Below the pieces are notes generated by a model. The model was not told where the DNA came from. It made no database searches and saw only the letters and a list, made by a program, of their open reading frames with translations. From a virus: a stretch of DNA of 39,103 nt. Each line of letters begins with the position of its first letter. Within the stretch, counting starts at the first letter, position 1. The position numbers and the translations under genes are program-made. The DNA lies in the IMG/VR virus record IMGVR_UViG_3300009128_002071, positions 1 to 39,103 of that record; one strand, given 5' to 3'. This document shows, in pieces, positions 1 through 9,000 of the stretch.

Positions 1-414
1 ATGCTCAAATGGCGGTATCTCTGGCTGGCCCTCTGGGTGATCGGAATCCTGTTCCCCATGGCCTGGATCGGGAAACATTCGACAAAATTCCTCCAGGTAT
101 TCGATGCGATCTTCGCTCCAGAATGGATGCATTGGGTCATGCATGCCTTCTTAATCGCTGGACTGGCGGTTTTCGTGTTGAAGGCAATTGACCGTCCAGT
201 GACTATTTGCTCTTTAGGATTGGTCCTAGGGATTACCCTGGTTGTCGCTGGCCTTCAAGAGGGCTGGCAGGTGATCTCAGGCGTCCAAATCCTGGGTTGG
301 AACTCGCTGTTTGACTTGGGGGTGGATATGGTCGGAGCCGTGATAGGTTTTGGAATTGTGATAGTATCCCGGAAACTCCAAGCCTTCAAAGAAGGCCGTT
401 TCCGGGATACTTGA
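1..414 (+). CDS. VanZ-like membrane protein
   Basis: Small hydrophobic protein of 137 residues with about four membrane helices (roughly residues 7-22, 45-62, 68-84 and 105-122). The spacing of helices and the His-Ala-Phe motif near residue 48 suggest the VanZ-like family, small integral membrane proteins of mostly unknown function. The first ATG is at base 1, so the ribosome-binding site lies outside the window and a longer protein cannot be excluded. The last 15 codons are written by one arm-loop-arm palindrome (364-410), so the C-terminus may have been reshaped by a terminator or repeat. It converges with the peptidase gene, the two stop codons being one base apart. Probably host chromosome. 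Confidence 0.6.
   Translation: MLKWRYLWLALWVIGILFPMAWIGKHSTKFLQVFDAIFAPEWMHWVMHAFLIAGLAVFVLKAIDRPVTICSLGLVLGITLVVAGLQEGWQVISGVQILGWNSLFDLGVDMVGAVIGFGIVIVSRKLQAFKEGRFRDT
364..410. terminator. Nested perfect palindrome, likely bidirectional terminator
   Basis: A 13-bp perfect stem (364-376 with 398-410) encloses a second 6-bp hairpin with a 3-nt loop (382-387 with 391-396). It sits at the junction of two convergent genes, as expected for a bidirectional terminator, but it lies inside the coding 3' end of the VanZ-like gene and has no long T-run. Confidence 0.55.
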
Positions 415-415
415 A

Positions 416-1678
416 TCACTCATTAAGCACATAATCCAAGGCGTACTGCGCATCGGAATAGAAACGATTGGCCTCCAACGCCGCATTGAAATCAGCCACC
501 GCACCATTGATATTCCCCTGACGATAGAGCCCCCAGCCATGCCACAAGAGTGCTTCTTCTGAGTTGGGTGTGCGTTGTAGAGCATAACCCGTCAGAGTAA
601 GCAAATCATCATTGCGACCACTATGAAAATAGGCGAAGAATGGTCCAAACTGGTAGCGCAGCATCCGTTGGGGGAGACCGTGTGTGCGGGCATTATCATA
701 GGCCTGAGCAGCTTCCTCGTAACGTTCGAAAAACAACAAATTTGTTCCCAGGTTGAACCAGGCAAAGGCGTCTTCGTGGTTGGCATCGATCTCGGCCTGA
801 GCGGCTTCCAGGGCAAGTTGACGGTTATGATCCTCCTCCCACGCTGAACCCAGGATGGCTTTGACCGTCTCCTCCTGGTAGGGCAGGTAGATCAACATAT
901 ACAAGCGATTGAACGGCTGCCAATATTCATCCACCGTAGCGAAATCCAATGTACGGTTCGGGCCGCGGTAGGTATCCTGCACGGTGAAGGTCCCCCGGGC
1001 TTCATCATAGCCAGTGATCAACAGGTAGTGTGCCGCCCAAAGATCATCATTAGGCCAGTACTCTCCATCGAAGAAGAAACTGGCCTCGATCAACACCGGT
1101 ATTTCTGCTGCCACGAACTGTTTGAGCAATGCCAGATCGCCGCCCACGCGATATTGGGTGTTCAACCAGCCAGCGTAATTGCGGGCGAAGTGCGCCATCT
1201 CTTCCATATTAACATTGCGGTCTTGTCGCACAGGCTTGATTAGAGTGGAGATATCGAATTGATCGCCCTCCCAGCCATAAAAATGCAGATACCCTGAAAG
1301 GGCCGCCGGTCCGCAGTTATTCCAATCCTGCTGCTCCCAGCCCTTGGCTTCCAACTCAACCTTCTCGGGAAGTGGGGTCGCCGAGGCGGTAGGGGTAACC
1401 ATCGGAGTTGGAATATCTGTGCTGGCATTGGTGGGGATTGCCGTAGCGGTGAGGGGCGCTGTGGGTAAAGGTGTGGCTGTATTAGCGAGGGCCCGCGTTT
1501 CCACTTTCGGGGTGGGCAGTGCTTCAACAGGGTTGATCACGCCCCTGAGGTAGGTCATGGCAATATCCAACCTCCACGAGAGCCTTTGGTTGATGGATGG
1601 GACCTGGTATAACAGCAAACCAGCAATGACCAGTGAAACCCCGAAAAGCACAATTCTACCGATAAGTTTTTTCAACAT
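416..1678 (-). CDS. Membrane-anchored C39-like cysteine peptidase with TPR tail
   Basis: About 420 residues. A signal anchor (residues 7-26) is followed by a Thr/Pro-rich stalk (about 55-105), so the catalytic part should lie outside the membrane. The peptidase shows the papain-like C39 pattern: NNCGPAA with Cys122, His217 in WAAHYLLITGYD and Asp235 in FTVQDTYRG. The C-terminal 130 residues look like tetratricopeptide repeats (AWFNLGTNLLFFERYEEAA, EALLWHGWGLYRQG). The substrate is unknown; in this family the domain cuts peptides or acts as a bacteriocin-type processing enzyme. The open frame runs back to 1870, but ATG 1678 directly before the signal anchor is preferred because the upstream part is written by a repeat. 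Host gene, outside the prophage. Confidence 0.75.
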   Translation of the reverse strand: MLKKLIGRIVLFGVSLVIAGLLLYQVPSINQRLSWRLDIAMTYLRGVINPVEALPTPKVETRALANTATPLPTAPLTATAIPTNASTDIPTPMVTPTASATPLPEKVELEAKGWEQQDWNNCGPAALSGYLHFYGWEGDQFDISTLIKPVRQDRNVNMEEMAHFARNYAGWLNTQYRVGGDLALLKQFVAAEIPVLIEASFFFDGEYWPNDDLWAAHYLLITGYDEARGTFTVQDTYRGPNRTLDFATVDEYWQPFNRLYMLIYLPYQEETVKAILGSAWEEDHNRQLALEAAQAEIDANHEDAFAWFNLGTNLLFFERYEEAAQAYDNARTHGLPQRMLRYQFGPFFAYFHSGRNDDLLTLTGYALQRTPNSEEALLWHGWGLYRQGNINGAVADFNAALEANRFYSDAQYALDYVLNE

Positions 1679-1710
1679 GCACCGAATTGTATCCATCAAT
1701 TCTAAATATG

Positions 1711-1766
1711 TCATCGCGAGGAACCGCCGAAGTGTAGCAATCTCCCAGGTTATAGGAGATTGCTGC
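1711..1766. repeat. Dispersed hairpin repeat upstream of the C39 gene
   Basis: A motif TCATCGCGAGGAACCG is followed by a hairpin with arms AGCAATCTCC (1736-1745) and GGAGATTGCT (1755-1764), extended by two more pairs. From memory this resembles an intergenic repeat common in many environmental bacterial genomes. It reads through in the frame upstream of the C39 start, which is why the open frame is artificially long there. Confidence 0.55.
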
Positions 1767-1878
1767 ACGCCCGACATCGGTGCGCTGCTTTTAGAACTAT
1801 AGAATTGAACCTCCTCGTTGACGCTGCTATACCCGCATGGTAGAATTTTTCCCGCTCGATTTCGAAGCATTCGAAATC

Positions 1879-1951
1879 GCCCCCATCGTCTAGTGGCCTA
1901 GGACATAGCCCTCTCAAGGCTAAAACCGGGGTTCGAGTCCCCGTGGGGGCA
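1879..1951 (+). tRNA. tRNA-Glu (anticodon CTC)
   Basis: A full cloverleaf can be drawn. The acceptor arm pairs GCCCCCA with TGGGGGC. The anticodon stem TAGCC/GGCTA closes the loop CTCTCAA with anticodon CTC. The T-arm carries GTTCGAGTCC. The discriminator base is A and the 3' CCA is not encoded (ACCT follows). It decodes GAG. It lies at the boundary between host-like genes and the phage late operon, so it is the probable integration site. Confidence 0.95.
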
Positions 1952-1953
1952 CC
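1930..1953. other. Putative prophage attachment core (attL) in tRNA-Glu 3' end
   Basis: Phages with tyrosine integrases often recombine at the 3' end of a tRNA gene and restore it. Here the T-arm and acceptor 3' half of tRNA-Glu mark the exact switch from host-like genes to phage genes. The matching direct repeat (attR) is not seen in the window, so this is inferred from position only. Confidence 0.4.
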
Positions 1954-2002
1954 TTTCTATAGACACAGTATCACCGTCTCTCTAAGGACCGCCCAGATTC
2001 GC

Positions 2003-2030
2003 AAATACTCCCGCTAAGGGAGTATTTTGC
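2003..2030 (+). terminator. Terminator downstream of tRNA-Glu
   Basis: A 10-bp stem AAATACTCCC/GGGAGTATTT with a 5-nt loop (2003-2027) ends in TTTTGC on the plus strand, so it probably terminates the tRNA transcript. Its core is an inverted version of the next hairpin. Confidence 0.65.
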
Positions 2031-2067
2031 TGTGCATGATCATAAACTCAAAGCCTTCACCACCACA

Positions 2068-2092
2068 AAACGCTCCCTTAGCGGGAGCGTTT
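2068..2092 (-). terminator. Terminator of the phage late operon
   Basis: A 10-bp stem AAACGCTCCC/GGGAGCGTTT with loop TTAGC. Read on the minus strand it is followed by T residues (TTTTGTGG). It lies just after the last phage gene (stop at 2113) and fits a rho-independent terminator of the whole late operon. Confidence 0.75.
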
Positions 2093-2112
2093 CTCTTTCC
2101 ATTGGTTTCTTG

Positions 2113-2328
2113 TTATTTTATCTTCCCCTGCTCATCCAGCCACCCCATTTCTTCAGCAACCGCCTTGAAGAACAACTTCAAATCATTCCCTGAAAGGTTT
2201 TCAGGTTTTTTCCCGGCCAATGCTGCCAGCGCGGTATCGCTTTCTTTGGAAAGTTTCAACTTGCCATTCTGCAATCGCTCGATCTTCGTCTTTTTAGCCT
2301 TTCTACTCACATTCAGTGTTACCATCAT
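2113..2328 (-). CDS. Small phage protein at the end of the tail operon
   Basis: 71 residues, basic N-terminus (VSRKAKKTKIERLQNGKLKL) and an acidic C-terminal half ending in EEMGWLDEQGKIK. No domain recognised. The start overlaps the stop of the preceding gene (AATGATG), indicating translational coupling. It is the last gene before the operon terminator. Tail accessory or host-interaction protein by position only. Confidence 0.6.
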   Translation of the reverse strand: MMVTLNVSRKAKKTKIERLQNGKLKLSKESDTALAALAGKKPENLSGNDLKLFFKAVAEEMGWLDEQGKIK

Positions 2329-2720
2329 TCCACCGCCTTTACAACAGCCACTTGCTGTGCCAGTTTCCCTGTTTTACCAGTGACCACATATTCACCGGCG
2401 CTGGCAACTTCGAAGGTAATCGTTCCTAATCCATCATCACTAATTGCTGCTGACTGTTCAATACCGTCGATCAACAATATTACATTCCCAGGTGCAGCTT
2501 TGATGTTTACCAATACAACGCCGCCGACCTTGACGAGTGGCATTTGTGGTGAGAGTCCATATTCCCAAGGGTCATGTACTGCAAGTACCGCAACAACGTC
2601 TGGACGACGCTGAATTTCTGTCTCACCATCAACATCCCAAACCTTTCCGCTTGAATCGCACCCGCTTATCGAAATACCTGCGGCCCTTAACTCGGCGTCT
2701 AAATTATTAGTGTTGAACAT
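2325..2720 (-). CDS. Tail-associated protein, Ig-like features
   Basis: 131 residues with a good ribosome-binding site (GGAGAGAGTT before ATG). The C-terminal half is rich in short beta strands (VVLVNIKAAPGNVILLID, ITFEVASAGEYVVTG), a pattern seen in Ig-like or carbohydrate-binding decoration domains of tail fibres. The N-terminal part (VDGETEIQRRPDVVAVLAVH) has no recognised domain. It follows the putative receptor-binding protein and is coupled to the next small gene, so a role in the adhesion apparatus is plausible but not shown. Confidence 0.6.
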   Translation of the reverse strand: MFNTNNLDAELRAAGISISGCDSSGKVWDVDGETEIQRRPDVVAVLAVHDPWEYGLSPQMPLVKVGGVVLVNIKAAPGNVILLIDGIEQSAAISDDGLGTITFEVASAGEYVVTGKTGKLAQQVAVVKAVE

Positions 2721-2729
2721 AACTCTCTC

Positions 2730-4130
2730 CTACGCAAAATGCTCTGTGATCATTCCAGTCACGGTGTACACTGTGGTCCCGTACCATGTGGTTGATCCAC
2801 CAGTTTGGCTGATTTCAAGGCGTTGAATGTAATGATAACCTGCTCCGGGGTAACCTCTATACAATGCCAGTGTCAGTTTCACACCATCTGTGTCTGATCG
2901 ACCTCCGTGAATGAGTGCGCTGTTTGATGATGTCGAATTTATCCCTATACCAATTGACGACCAGTTTCCCATCGATGAGTTATTCGTTTGCGTGTGGTTG
3001 ATTGCTCTTACCAAAACGTCATCAAATCCTAAGACCACCTCGACCCTTGCGACCCCAACAGCTGTATTGGCACGAGCAGCCCTCCAGGTGGCGGTTGTGT
3101 ATGTCCAACTCGATGTGGAATCTTGACAATTCGTCCACCTGTTCACTCGATTGAACATGTTCCACAACAATCGACGTTCTTCGCTATCTTCAGTTTGTGC
3201 TACTGTGCTCGTCGTTTTGAAAGTCCCCAAATAAAGACCCTTCTGGGCATCGACTGTATATGTGTTCGCTCCATTCCGAACGGTCATCGAGACTTTGTTC
3301 ACCTGGTAACCATTCAGCCACTCTAGCTCAGTCGTTCCGGCTCCAGTTCCTCTCGATGATGTTCCAGCCCCAGAATTGCTCCAAGCCGGGCCAGTCCCGA
3401 TGCGCTTTGTTCCACTGTCATCGAAATAGAAAACATCATATAGTGTATTGGCAGCATGGTTCGGATTGTTCAGCGACAAAGTCAGTGCCGTTTGCTCGAT
3501 CACCGACCAATCGGACCCATCATATATAGGCAGTTGATCTCCCTTGAAGGGATTCCAATATATGGCGGTTGCGGCAGTGACATCACTCGATGTAATCGGT
3601 GTCCCATTCGTCAAAGTCAGTCGTCCACATGCGCGCCGGGTAGTATCACCTCCGGCACTCACAAACTCCCGCTCATCCGTCACGTCACCCGCCGCAATCG
3701 TGACCACCGCTGCATCCACAGCCACTTGCGCCAGGCTGATCTCCCAGATCGCTGTATCCGTGGTCAATGTCGGCGGGACCGGTGAAGCCCCAGGCGTGCC
3801 CGTAAGCACCACCAGGTCGATCTCACCGGCAGCCCAATCCAATTGCGCCACCACCCGATCGATGCGGTCATTGGTTGGGTCTGCATCTGCGATGGCGAGC
3901 ACCTCTTCTGACGTCTTTCCCCAGAACAGGTGCCCCTTGATGTAGGCCTTGCCTGTCTTCACCTTGACCTGCATCCCGGTGCTGTCGGCATAGACTTCCA
4001 ACTTATTCAAGTCTACCGTCGCGTCGCCGGTATCGATCACCCCGGTCGCTAAGAATAGTTCAGCCCATTTCGACAACTGCTCCGTCGTCAAAATCGGTGT
4101 GCCTACAAATGGATATGATGATTTTTCCAT
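2730..4130 (-). CDS. Putative tail appendage / receptor-binding protein
   Basis: 466 residues. The N-terminal 150 residues resemble baseplate-appendage proteins of siphophages (AYIKGHLFWGKTSEEVLAI, NDRIDRVVAQLDWAAGEIDL), a segment that usually attaches the appendage to the tail tip. The rest is Thr-, Ser- and Gly-rich and strand-prone, as in receptor-binding tips. The start is directly after the stop of the Gp37-like gene (one base between). In this position, last large gene of the tail module, such proteins usually recognise the host surface. The receptor is unknown. Confidence 0.65.
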   Translation of the reverse strand: MEKSSYPFVGTPILTTEQLSKWAELFLATGVIDTGDATVDLNKLEVYADSTGMQVKVKTGKAYIKGHLFWGKTSEEVLAIADADPTNDRIDRVVAQLDWAAGEIDLVVLTGTPGASPVPPTLTTDTAIWEISLAQVAVDAAVVTIAAGDVTDEREFVSAGGDTTRRACGRLTLTNGTPITSSDVTAATAIYWNPFKGDQLPIYDGSDWSVIEQTALTLSLNNPNHAANTLYDVFYFDDSGTKRIGTGPAWSNSGAGTSSRGTGAGTTELEWLNGYQVNKVSMTVRNGANTYTVDAQKGLYLGTFKTTSTVAQTEDSEERRLLWNMFNRVNRWTNCQDSTSSWTYTTATWRAARANTAVGVARVEVVLGFDDVLVRAINHTQTNNSSMGNWSSIGIGINSTSSNSALIHGGRSDTDGVKLTLALYRGYPGAGYHYIQRLEISQTGGSTTWYGTTVYTVTGMITEHFA

Positions 4131-4131
4131 G

Positions 4132-5247
4132 TCAGATCCTCTCCAAATTGCTGATCCTGCGGGCCAACTGCCTCTTTACCTCGAATAGGGCAGCCAGCTC
4201 CTCGTACATTCGAACCCCTTCAGAACCGATGAACGGCGTGATACTCACGTTTTCCGAGGTCAAAGTGAGGTGCGCTTCTCGGATGGTTTCAGTCACAGCT
4301 TCCCCGTCCACCATCACCTTGACCTGGTCGCCCAAGTCGTAATCCTCGTAGAACTCCATATTGGGGATGACTATCGGGACCAGGGTCAGCCCCATCTTCT
4401 CGGCGTTCTTCTCAAGCTCCTCGGCGACAGCCTGCTGCAGCTCGTCACTGTCAGCGGTGCTGCGTTGGTCGATGAACGTCTCGATGCGACCATAGCGCAC
4501 GATGCTCTCACTGTCACCACCCTCTTCGAAGGCCCGTGACACTCCCTCTCCGTCACCCCCACAAATCCCATAATTCCCTGTGGCTGCCTGGAGGTGGTAA
4601 TAGTGTTCCTTCAGGTTGCCCAATTCCTTCGATAAAACGATGCTGCCTGTCTTGTCTTCGGGCTGGTATACCTGGAACTCGAGATCCACTATCCTGAGCC
4701 CCAACCCCCCGCCCTGGATGGCCAACTTCTGCAATAGCTCCAGAAGCGTCTGAAAACGCGCCCTCCCTGTAATGCTGCTGCCCAGCCCGGCGTCCGTCTG
4801 CAGCGTCAACCCGCTCACCCGCCTCTCGGTATTGGCATTCGGACCGGCGTTGTAGTCCACATACTGCTTCATGATTGTTTCCGCTGCCCCGGTGCGCACA
4901 TCATACGCCTGGCTGGTATACGGCGGCCCGCCTGGCACGGGGTAGGCCAGCCGGTCGTTCAGGTAGATCTCGTCGCTGAACCCCGATGCAATCAATACAT
5001 TCTCATTGGCGTTCCAGCGCCGCTCCATCTTGCGCACAGGTCCAGAGAACTTGGCCACCCCATCTCGATGCAGAACAATCCCGCCACCCCAACTCAACAG
5101 GTTGGCAGGCGTTGTCCCCGCCTCCATCGTCAAGGTCCAGGTGCCCACATCGTTGAAGCGCAGCACCGCCTGCAGATTGGCGTAGTTGTCCACTTCTGCC
5201 ACTCGCTTCCGCTGCTTGTCTCGGATGTAGATCTTATACTCAGCCAT
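4132..5247 (-). CDS. Siphovirus ReqiPepy6 Gp37-like tail protein
   Basis: 371 residues. The opening (YKIYIRDKQRKRVAEVDNY, LQAVLRFNDVGTWTLTMEA, GIVLHRDGVAKFSGPV) matches what I know of the Gp37-like family that forms part of the tail tip, often with the distal tail protein as neighbour. Later motifs fit the same family (AETIMKQYVDYNAGP, YDLGDQVKVMVDGEAVTETI). It ends in a short coiled segment (YEELAALFEVKRQLARRISN). It lies between the distal tail gene and the appendage gene, the usual order. Likely role: hub that connects tube and receptor-binding proteins. Confidence 0.8.
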   Translation of the reverse strand: MAEYKIYIRDKQRKRVAEVDNYANLQAVLRFNDVGTWTLTMEAGTTPANLLSWGGGIVLHRDGVAKFSGPVRKMERRWNANENVLIASGFSDEIYLNDRLAYPVPGGPPYTSQAYDVRTGAAETIMKQYVDYNAGPNANTERRVSGLTLQTDAGLGSSITGRARFQTLLELLQKLAIQGGGLGLRIVDLEFQVYQPEDKTGSIVLSKELGNLKEHYYHLQAATGNYGICGGDGEGVSRAFEEGGDSESIVRYGRIETFIDQRSTADSDELQQAVAEELEKNAEKMGLTLVPIVIPNMEFYEDYDLGDQVKVMVDGEAVTETIREAHLTLTSENVSITPFIGSEGVRMYEELAALFEVKRQLARRISNLERI

Positions 5248-5250
5248 CGC

Positions 5251-6099
5251 TCACACACTCAAATACCTGGGGTAATAATTCAAAGCCACGCTGGAATTCG
5301 CATCCGCGCCGTTCATCGTTACCCGCACGCTGTTGTTGCCCTTCTGCAACGGCCACAACGCAGATTCATCCGTCAAGGATGAGAACAGGTTCGTGCCGTC
5401 GTTCTTGGTCACAGTCTTCGCATCGTGGCGGGTATCGATGGCCACACTCTCTCCAGTCGAAAGCGTCACCGGCAGGTCGATCTTCTTGTCAGTGGTCAGA
5501 TTCTCGATCACAATCACCGAACCAGGCCCTGAGATCGTCCACACTGGCCAGGCTTCGACATCTCCGCCATTCGAGACAGTTATATCGGCGAAAATAGCGC
5601 TGCTGGTCACCCGCAGAGGTGGCATAGGCAGGAAATACCCCGTCGGCGTCGAAAGCGTCCAGGTATCCACCACTGGGGAGATCGCATACCAGTACGGCAC
5701 GAACGCCTTGAGTCCCAAAACCAGCCTCGCCAGCCCGCCGGTGATCACCACCGCTTCGAAGCCCCCTCTATAGCGGCAGTGCAGCTCTCGGGTGTTGCTA
5801 CCTCGAGTCACTCGTAGCTTTCCATCTCCGTTGGATGGGTCGAACTTCGCCGCCAAGTCGCTGAGCCTGTCCTCCAATGCTGCCAGGTTGTCATCCACCA
5901 CCGCCATGGGGATATCCACATTTCTCGCCTGCGTAACTACGGAATTCAAACGCGTCCCCGGCTTTTCCGGCACCGCTGTTTCGTTGAAGGTGTACGAAGG
6001 CAGCCAGATCCCCATCTTGTTAGCCAGGTCAAAGGTGTTCACCTCGTCATCCAGGTCGATGATCTCGTTATCCGGCGTGACCCATTTAAGCTGGTCCAT
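5251..6099 (-). CDS. Distal tail (Dit-like) protein
   Basis: 282 residues, beginning MDQLKWVTPDNEIIDLDDE, with a long strand-rich C-terminal half (LPVTLSTGESVAIDTRHDAK, LWPLQKGNNSVRVTMNGAD) typical of siphovirus distal tail proteins that form the ring at the tube tip. It overlaps the end of the tape-measure gene by 14 nt and precedes the Gp37-like gene, the expected order. Assignment rests on position and general sequence character. Confidence 0.75.
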   Translation of the reverse strand: MDQLKWVTPDNEIIDLDDEVNTFDLANKMGIWLPSYTFNETAVPEKPGTRLNSVVTQARNVDIPMAVVDDNLAALEDRLSDLAAKFDPSNGDGKLRVTRGSNTRELHCRYRGGFEAVVITGGLARLVLGLKAFVPYWYAISPVVDTWTLSTPTGYFLPMPPLRVTSSAIFADITVSNGGDVEAWPVWTISGPGSVIVIENLTTDKKIDLPVTLSTGESVAIDTRHDAKTVTKNDGTNLFSSLTDESALWPLQKGNNSVRVTMNGADANSSVALNYYPRYLSV

Positions 6100-9000
6100 A
6101 CAGCGTTCTCCAGTTGTTCATCACCCGCATCATCTCGCCCTCGTCCAGTGTTGTGTCCCTGTAGTTATTATGCTGTACCACCGTGACCCGCTCCTCTACT
6201 CGCCCTGAGCCAGATGAATGGCTCCCCTCGCCCGGAGCCAACACCGGGGCATTCAGTTCGCTCAACCTGCGCTGCAGATCTGGCAGCCTGCTGCGTGATA
6301 GCTGCTTCATCAGGTCCGCCGTTCTTTTCAAGCTCAACTCGAATGGGCTGGGTGAACCTGGCATCCATGCTGCTGATATTTGCAGGTTCGACATAGCTTC
6401 TGCTAAGGCTTCCAACGCTTCGACGACCGCGTATATCGCATCAGCCACACCGTAGAAGCTCCTTTCGATCGATCGCAAGTATCCCTTCAACCACACCAGG
6501 GCCTGCTTCAACGGACCTGAGATATACTCCTTCAACCTGGTCAGCACGGGGAGCAATTGCTCCTTGATGAACAACCACACCAGCGTCATCGCTTCCAGCA
6601 GGTTGACGCTCCACAGTTCTGCCAGCAGCACCAGCGAATTTCCCAGGCCTACCTCTAACAATTCGATGAACGCCTCGAGAAACGGCACCAGCACTTCGCT
6701 CATCCAGGCCCACACTTCCATCATCGCGGGCAGCAAGGTGTTCAACCAAACTTCAGACAATATCTGCACGGCCAGTGGAATCTGCACTTGCAGCCAGGTC
6801 CACAGCATGTTGAGCATCGGGAAGAAATACGACTGCATCCACAGCCAGAAGTTCGTCAGCGCGGGCACCAACATCGTCTGCCAGATATTTGTCAGCCACT
6901 GGATCGCCTGCGGGATCCGCATCTGTAGCCAGTTCCAGACTCTCTCCAACACCGGCCATACCACTCCCCAGGCCGCCGTCATTTTTCCCGAAAGCTGACT
7001 TAATTGTTCTGCCGTTCCCATCAGGCTTTGCTCTATTTCAGAAGGCGAACTCCGCTGCAGCCATTCAGGCATTTCCAAATTATCCAAGTTATCAGCCAGA
7101 TCATTGATCCATCCTGTAACCTCCTCGATCCAGCCTGCCACTGCCTCCAATGTACTGGCAATGGTGTTCAAAAATCCATCCAGCCACTCCAAAGCGGTCT
7201 TCAAAGCCCCATCGATGAATTCCTGCAAACTTTCCCACGCCGGTTGTAGATCTTCTGATAGTACCTTCCACACATCCTCGAGCGCAGGCTGCAGTACGTT
7301 CTCCCAGAATCCGGCCAGCGCTTCGATCGCTTTTCCAACCACCACTTCCAGTAAATTTGCCAGAGATTCCCAAAATGGAAATACCACCTCGGTCATCCAA
7401 CTCCACACGGCCTCGATCGCGGGCCTGAGTGTATTTGTCCAGAAATCTGCTAACGTCTGGATGGCCAGGGGTATGTTTGTCGCCAGCCAGTTCCACAATG
7501 TTGTAAACATTGGGAAAAGATTTGTCTGCAGCCACAGCCAGAAATTCATTAGTGCCGGGAGCAGCACCGTCAGCCAGGCATTTTTCAACCACTGGAGAGC
7601 GACTGGAAGTTTCTCATGTAACCAGCTCCATAGCTGCTGCAAGGCAGGCTGCAAACTTCCCCACACTTCCATCATTTTGTCACGGATCCCCAGCCAGTTG
7701 TTCTCCCAGGCGTTTCGCATTAGCGCCACCACTGCCACCATCGCCGCTACTGCCGCGATCACGGCCAGGATCGGTGCCAGAGCTCCCCAGATCACCGGGA
7801 TCAGGATCGCCCCAATCGCCAGCGCTGCCCCAATCACCACGTCTTTCATGCTTACGAACTGCGTGATGAACTCCCACACCGGTGCCAGGATCTCGCTCAA
7901 CGATGCCCACAATTCCTGCACCCAACGTGCAAAATCGTTGATCGCTCTGCCGATCGCATAGGCCTTCTCCTCTCCCACACCAAATAACTGGATCAGCTCA
8001 CCTAGGTAGTTGCTGCCATAGTAGAGATCCTCGAAAAGCGCTCCAAATCCCCCCTGCTGCATGACCTCGAACATCTTGCCGATCGTCTCACCCACTGCGG
8101 CAATCCAGTTGCCAATCCGTTCCAGAATAGGCTGCAGCGCCGTCAACATATTGTTCAGAATAGGGATGATGAAATCGGCGATCGTGAACCCTACATCCCG
8201 CAGCGAGTTCTTGAATTTCTGGATCTTGCTTTCTGTGGTGGCATACCTTTGGGCTGCCTCTGCTGCCAAAGCCACATTCTCTTTCCAGGCTTCGCTGGAC
8301 ATATCGATGCTGTCACCCAGCAGCTCTCCCGCTCCCGCCAATGACAGGAATGAGCGGATCAGCCGCTGGTCCTCGAGCCCCAGGTCGCTCAGGATATTGA
8401 TCGCTTCGTCACCTGATTCCCCCAACTGCTCCACGAACTGCGTGAACAAACTCGCCGGGCCGCCCTCCGTCGCCCACTGGTCTGCAAATTCCTGGGCGCT
8501 CATCCCTGCTGCCTGGGCGAACTTCTCCAGCTCTCCGCCCCCACTGGCCACTGCCTCGGTCATCGCCAGCAGCACTTTCTGCACCGCTGTTCCACCAGCT
8601 TCGGCCTGGATGCCCACCGATGAGAAGGCTGCCCCAATCCCAAATACCTCTGCTTCTGATAACCCCGCAATCTCCCCCGCTCCGGCGATGCGCTGGGCAA
8701 AGTTCAGGATATCCGCCTCCGTGGTTGCCATATTGTTGCCCAGCTCCACCACCGCTGAACCCATGCGCTCGATCTCTTCCTGCGAAGTTCCCATGATATT
8801 GGCGATCTGCGCAAATCCCTCCGCTGCTGCTTCTGTGGTCAGGTTGGTCGCCACCCCCATCGCCGCAATCGTCTCGCTGAAATCCAGCAAATTCTCCCTG
8901 GCGATGCCTAACTGCCCGCCCAGCTCACCGATGGCCATCAGCTCTTCGACAGCGATCGGCACATCTTTGGCCAGATCTCGATAGCCTTGCAGCATCAGTT

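Noticed and set aside
416-1678. Phage endolysin or lysis protease
   Set aside because: The C39-like protein is on the host side of the tRNA, with signal anchor and TPRs, and has no peptidoglycan-binding domain.
7104-8984. Long plus-strand open frames opposite the tape measure gene
   Set aside because: They mirror the codon pattern of the large minus-strand gene, lack ribosome-binding sites and have no domain pattern.
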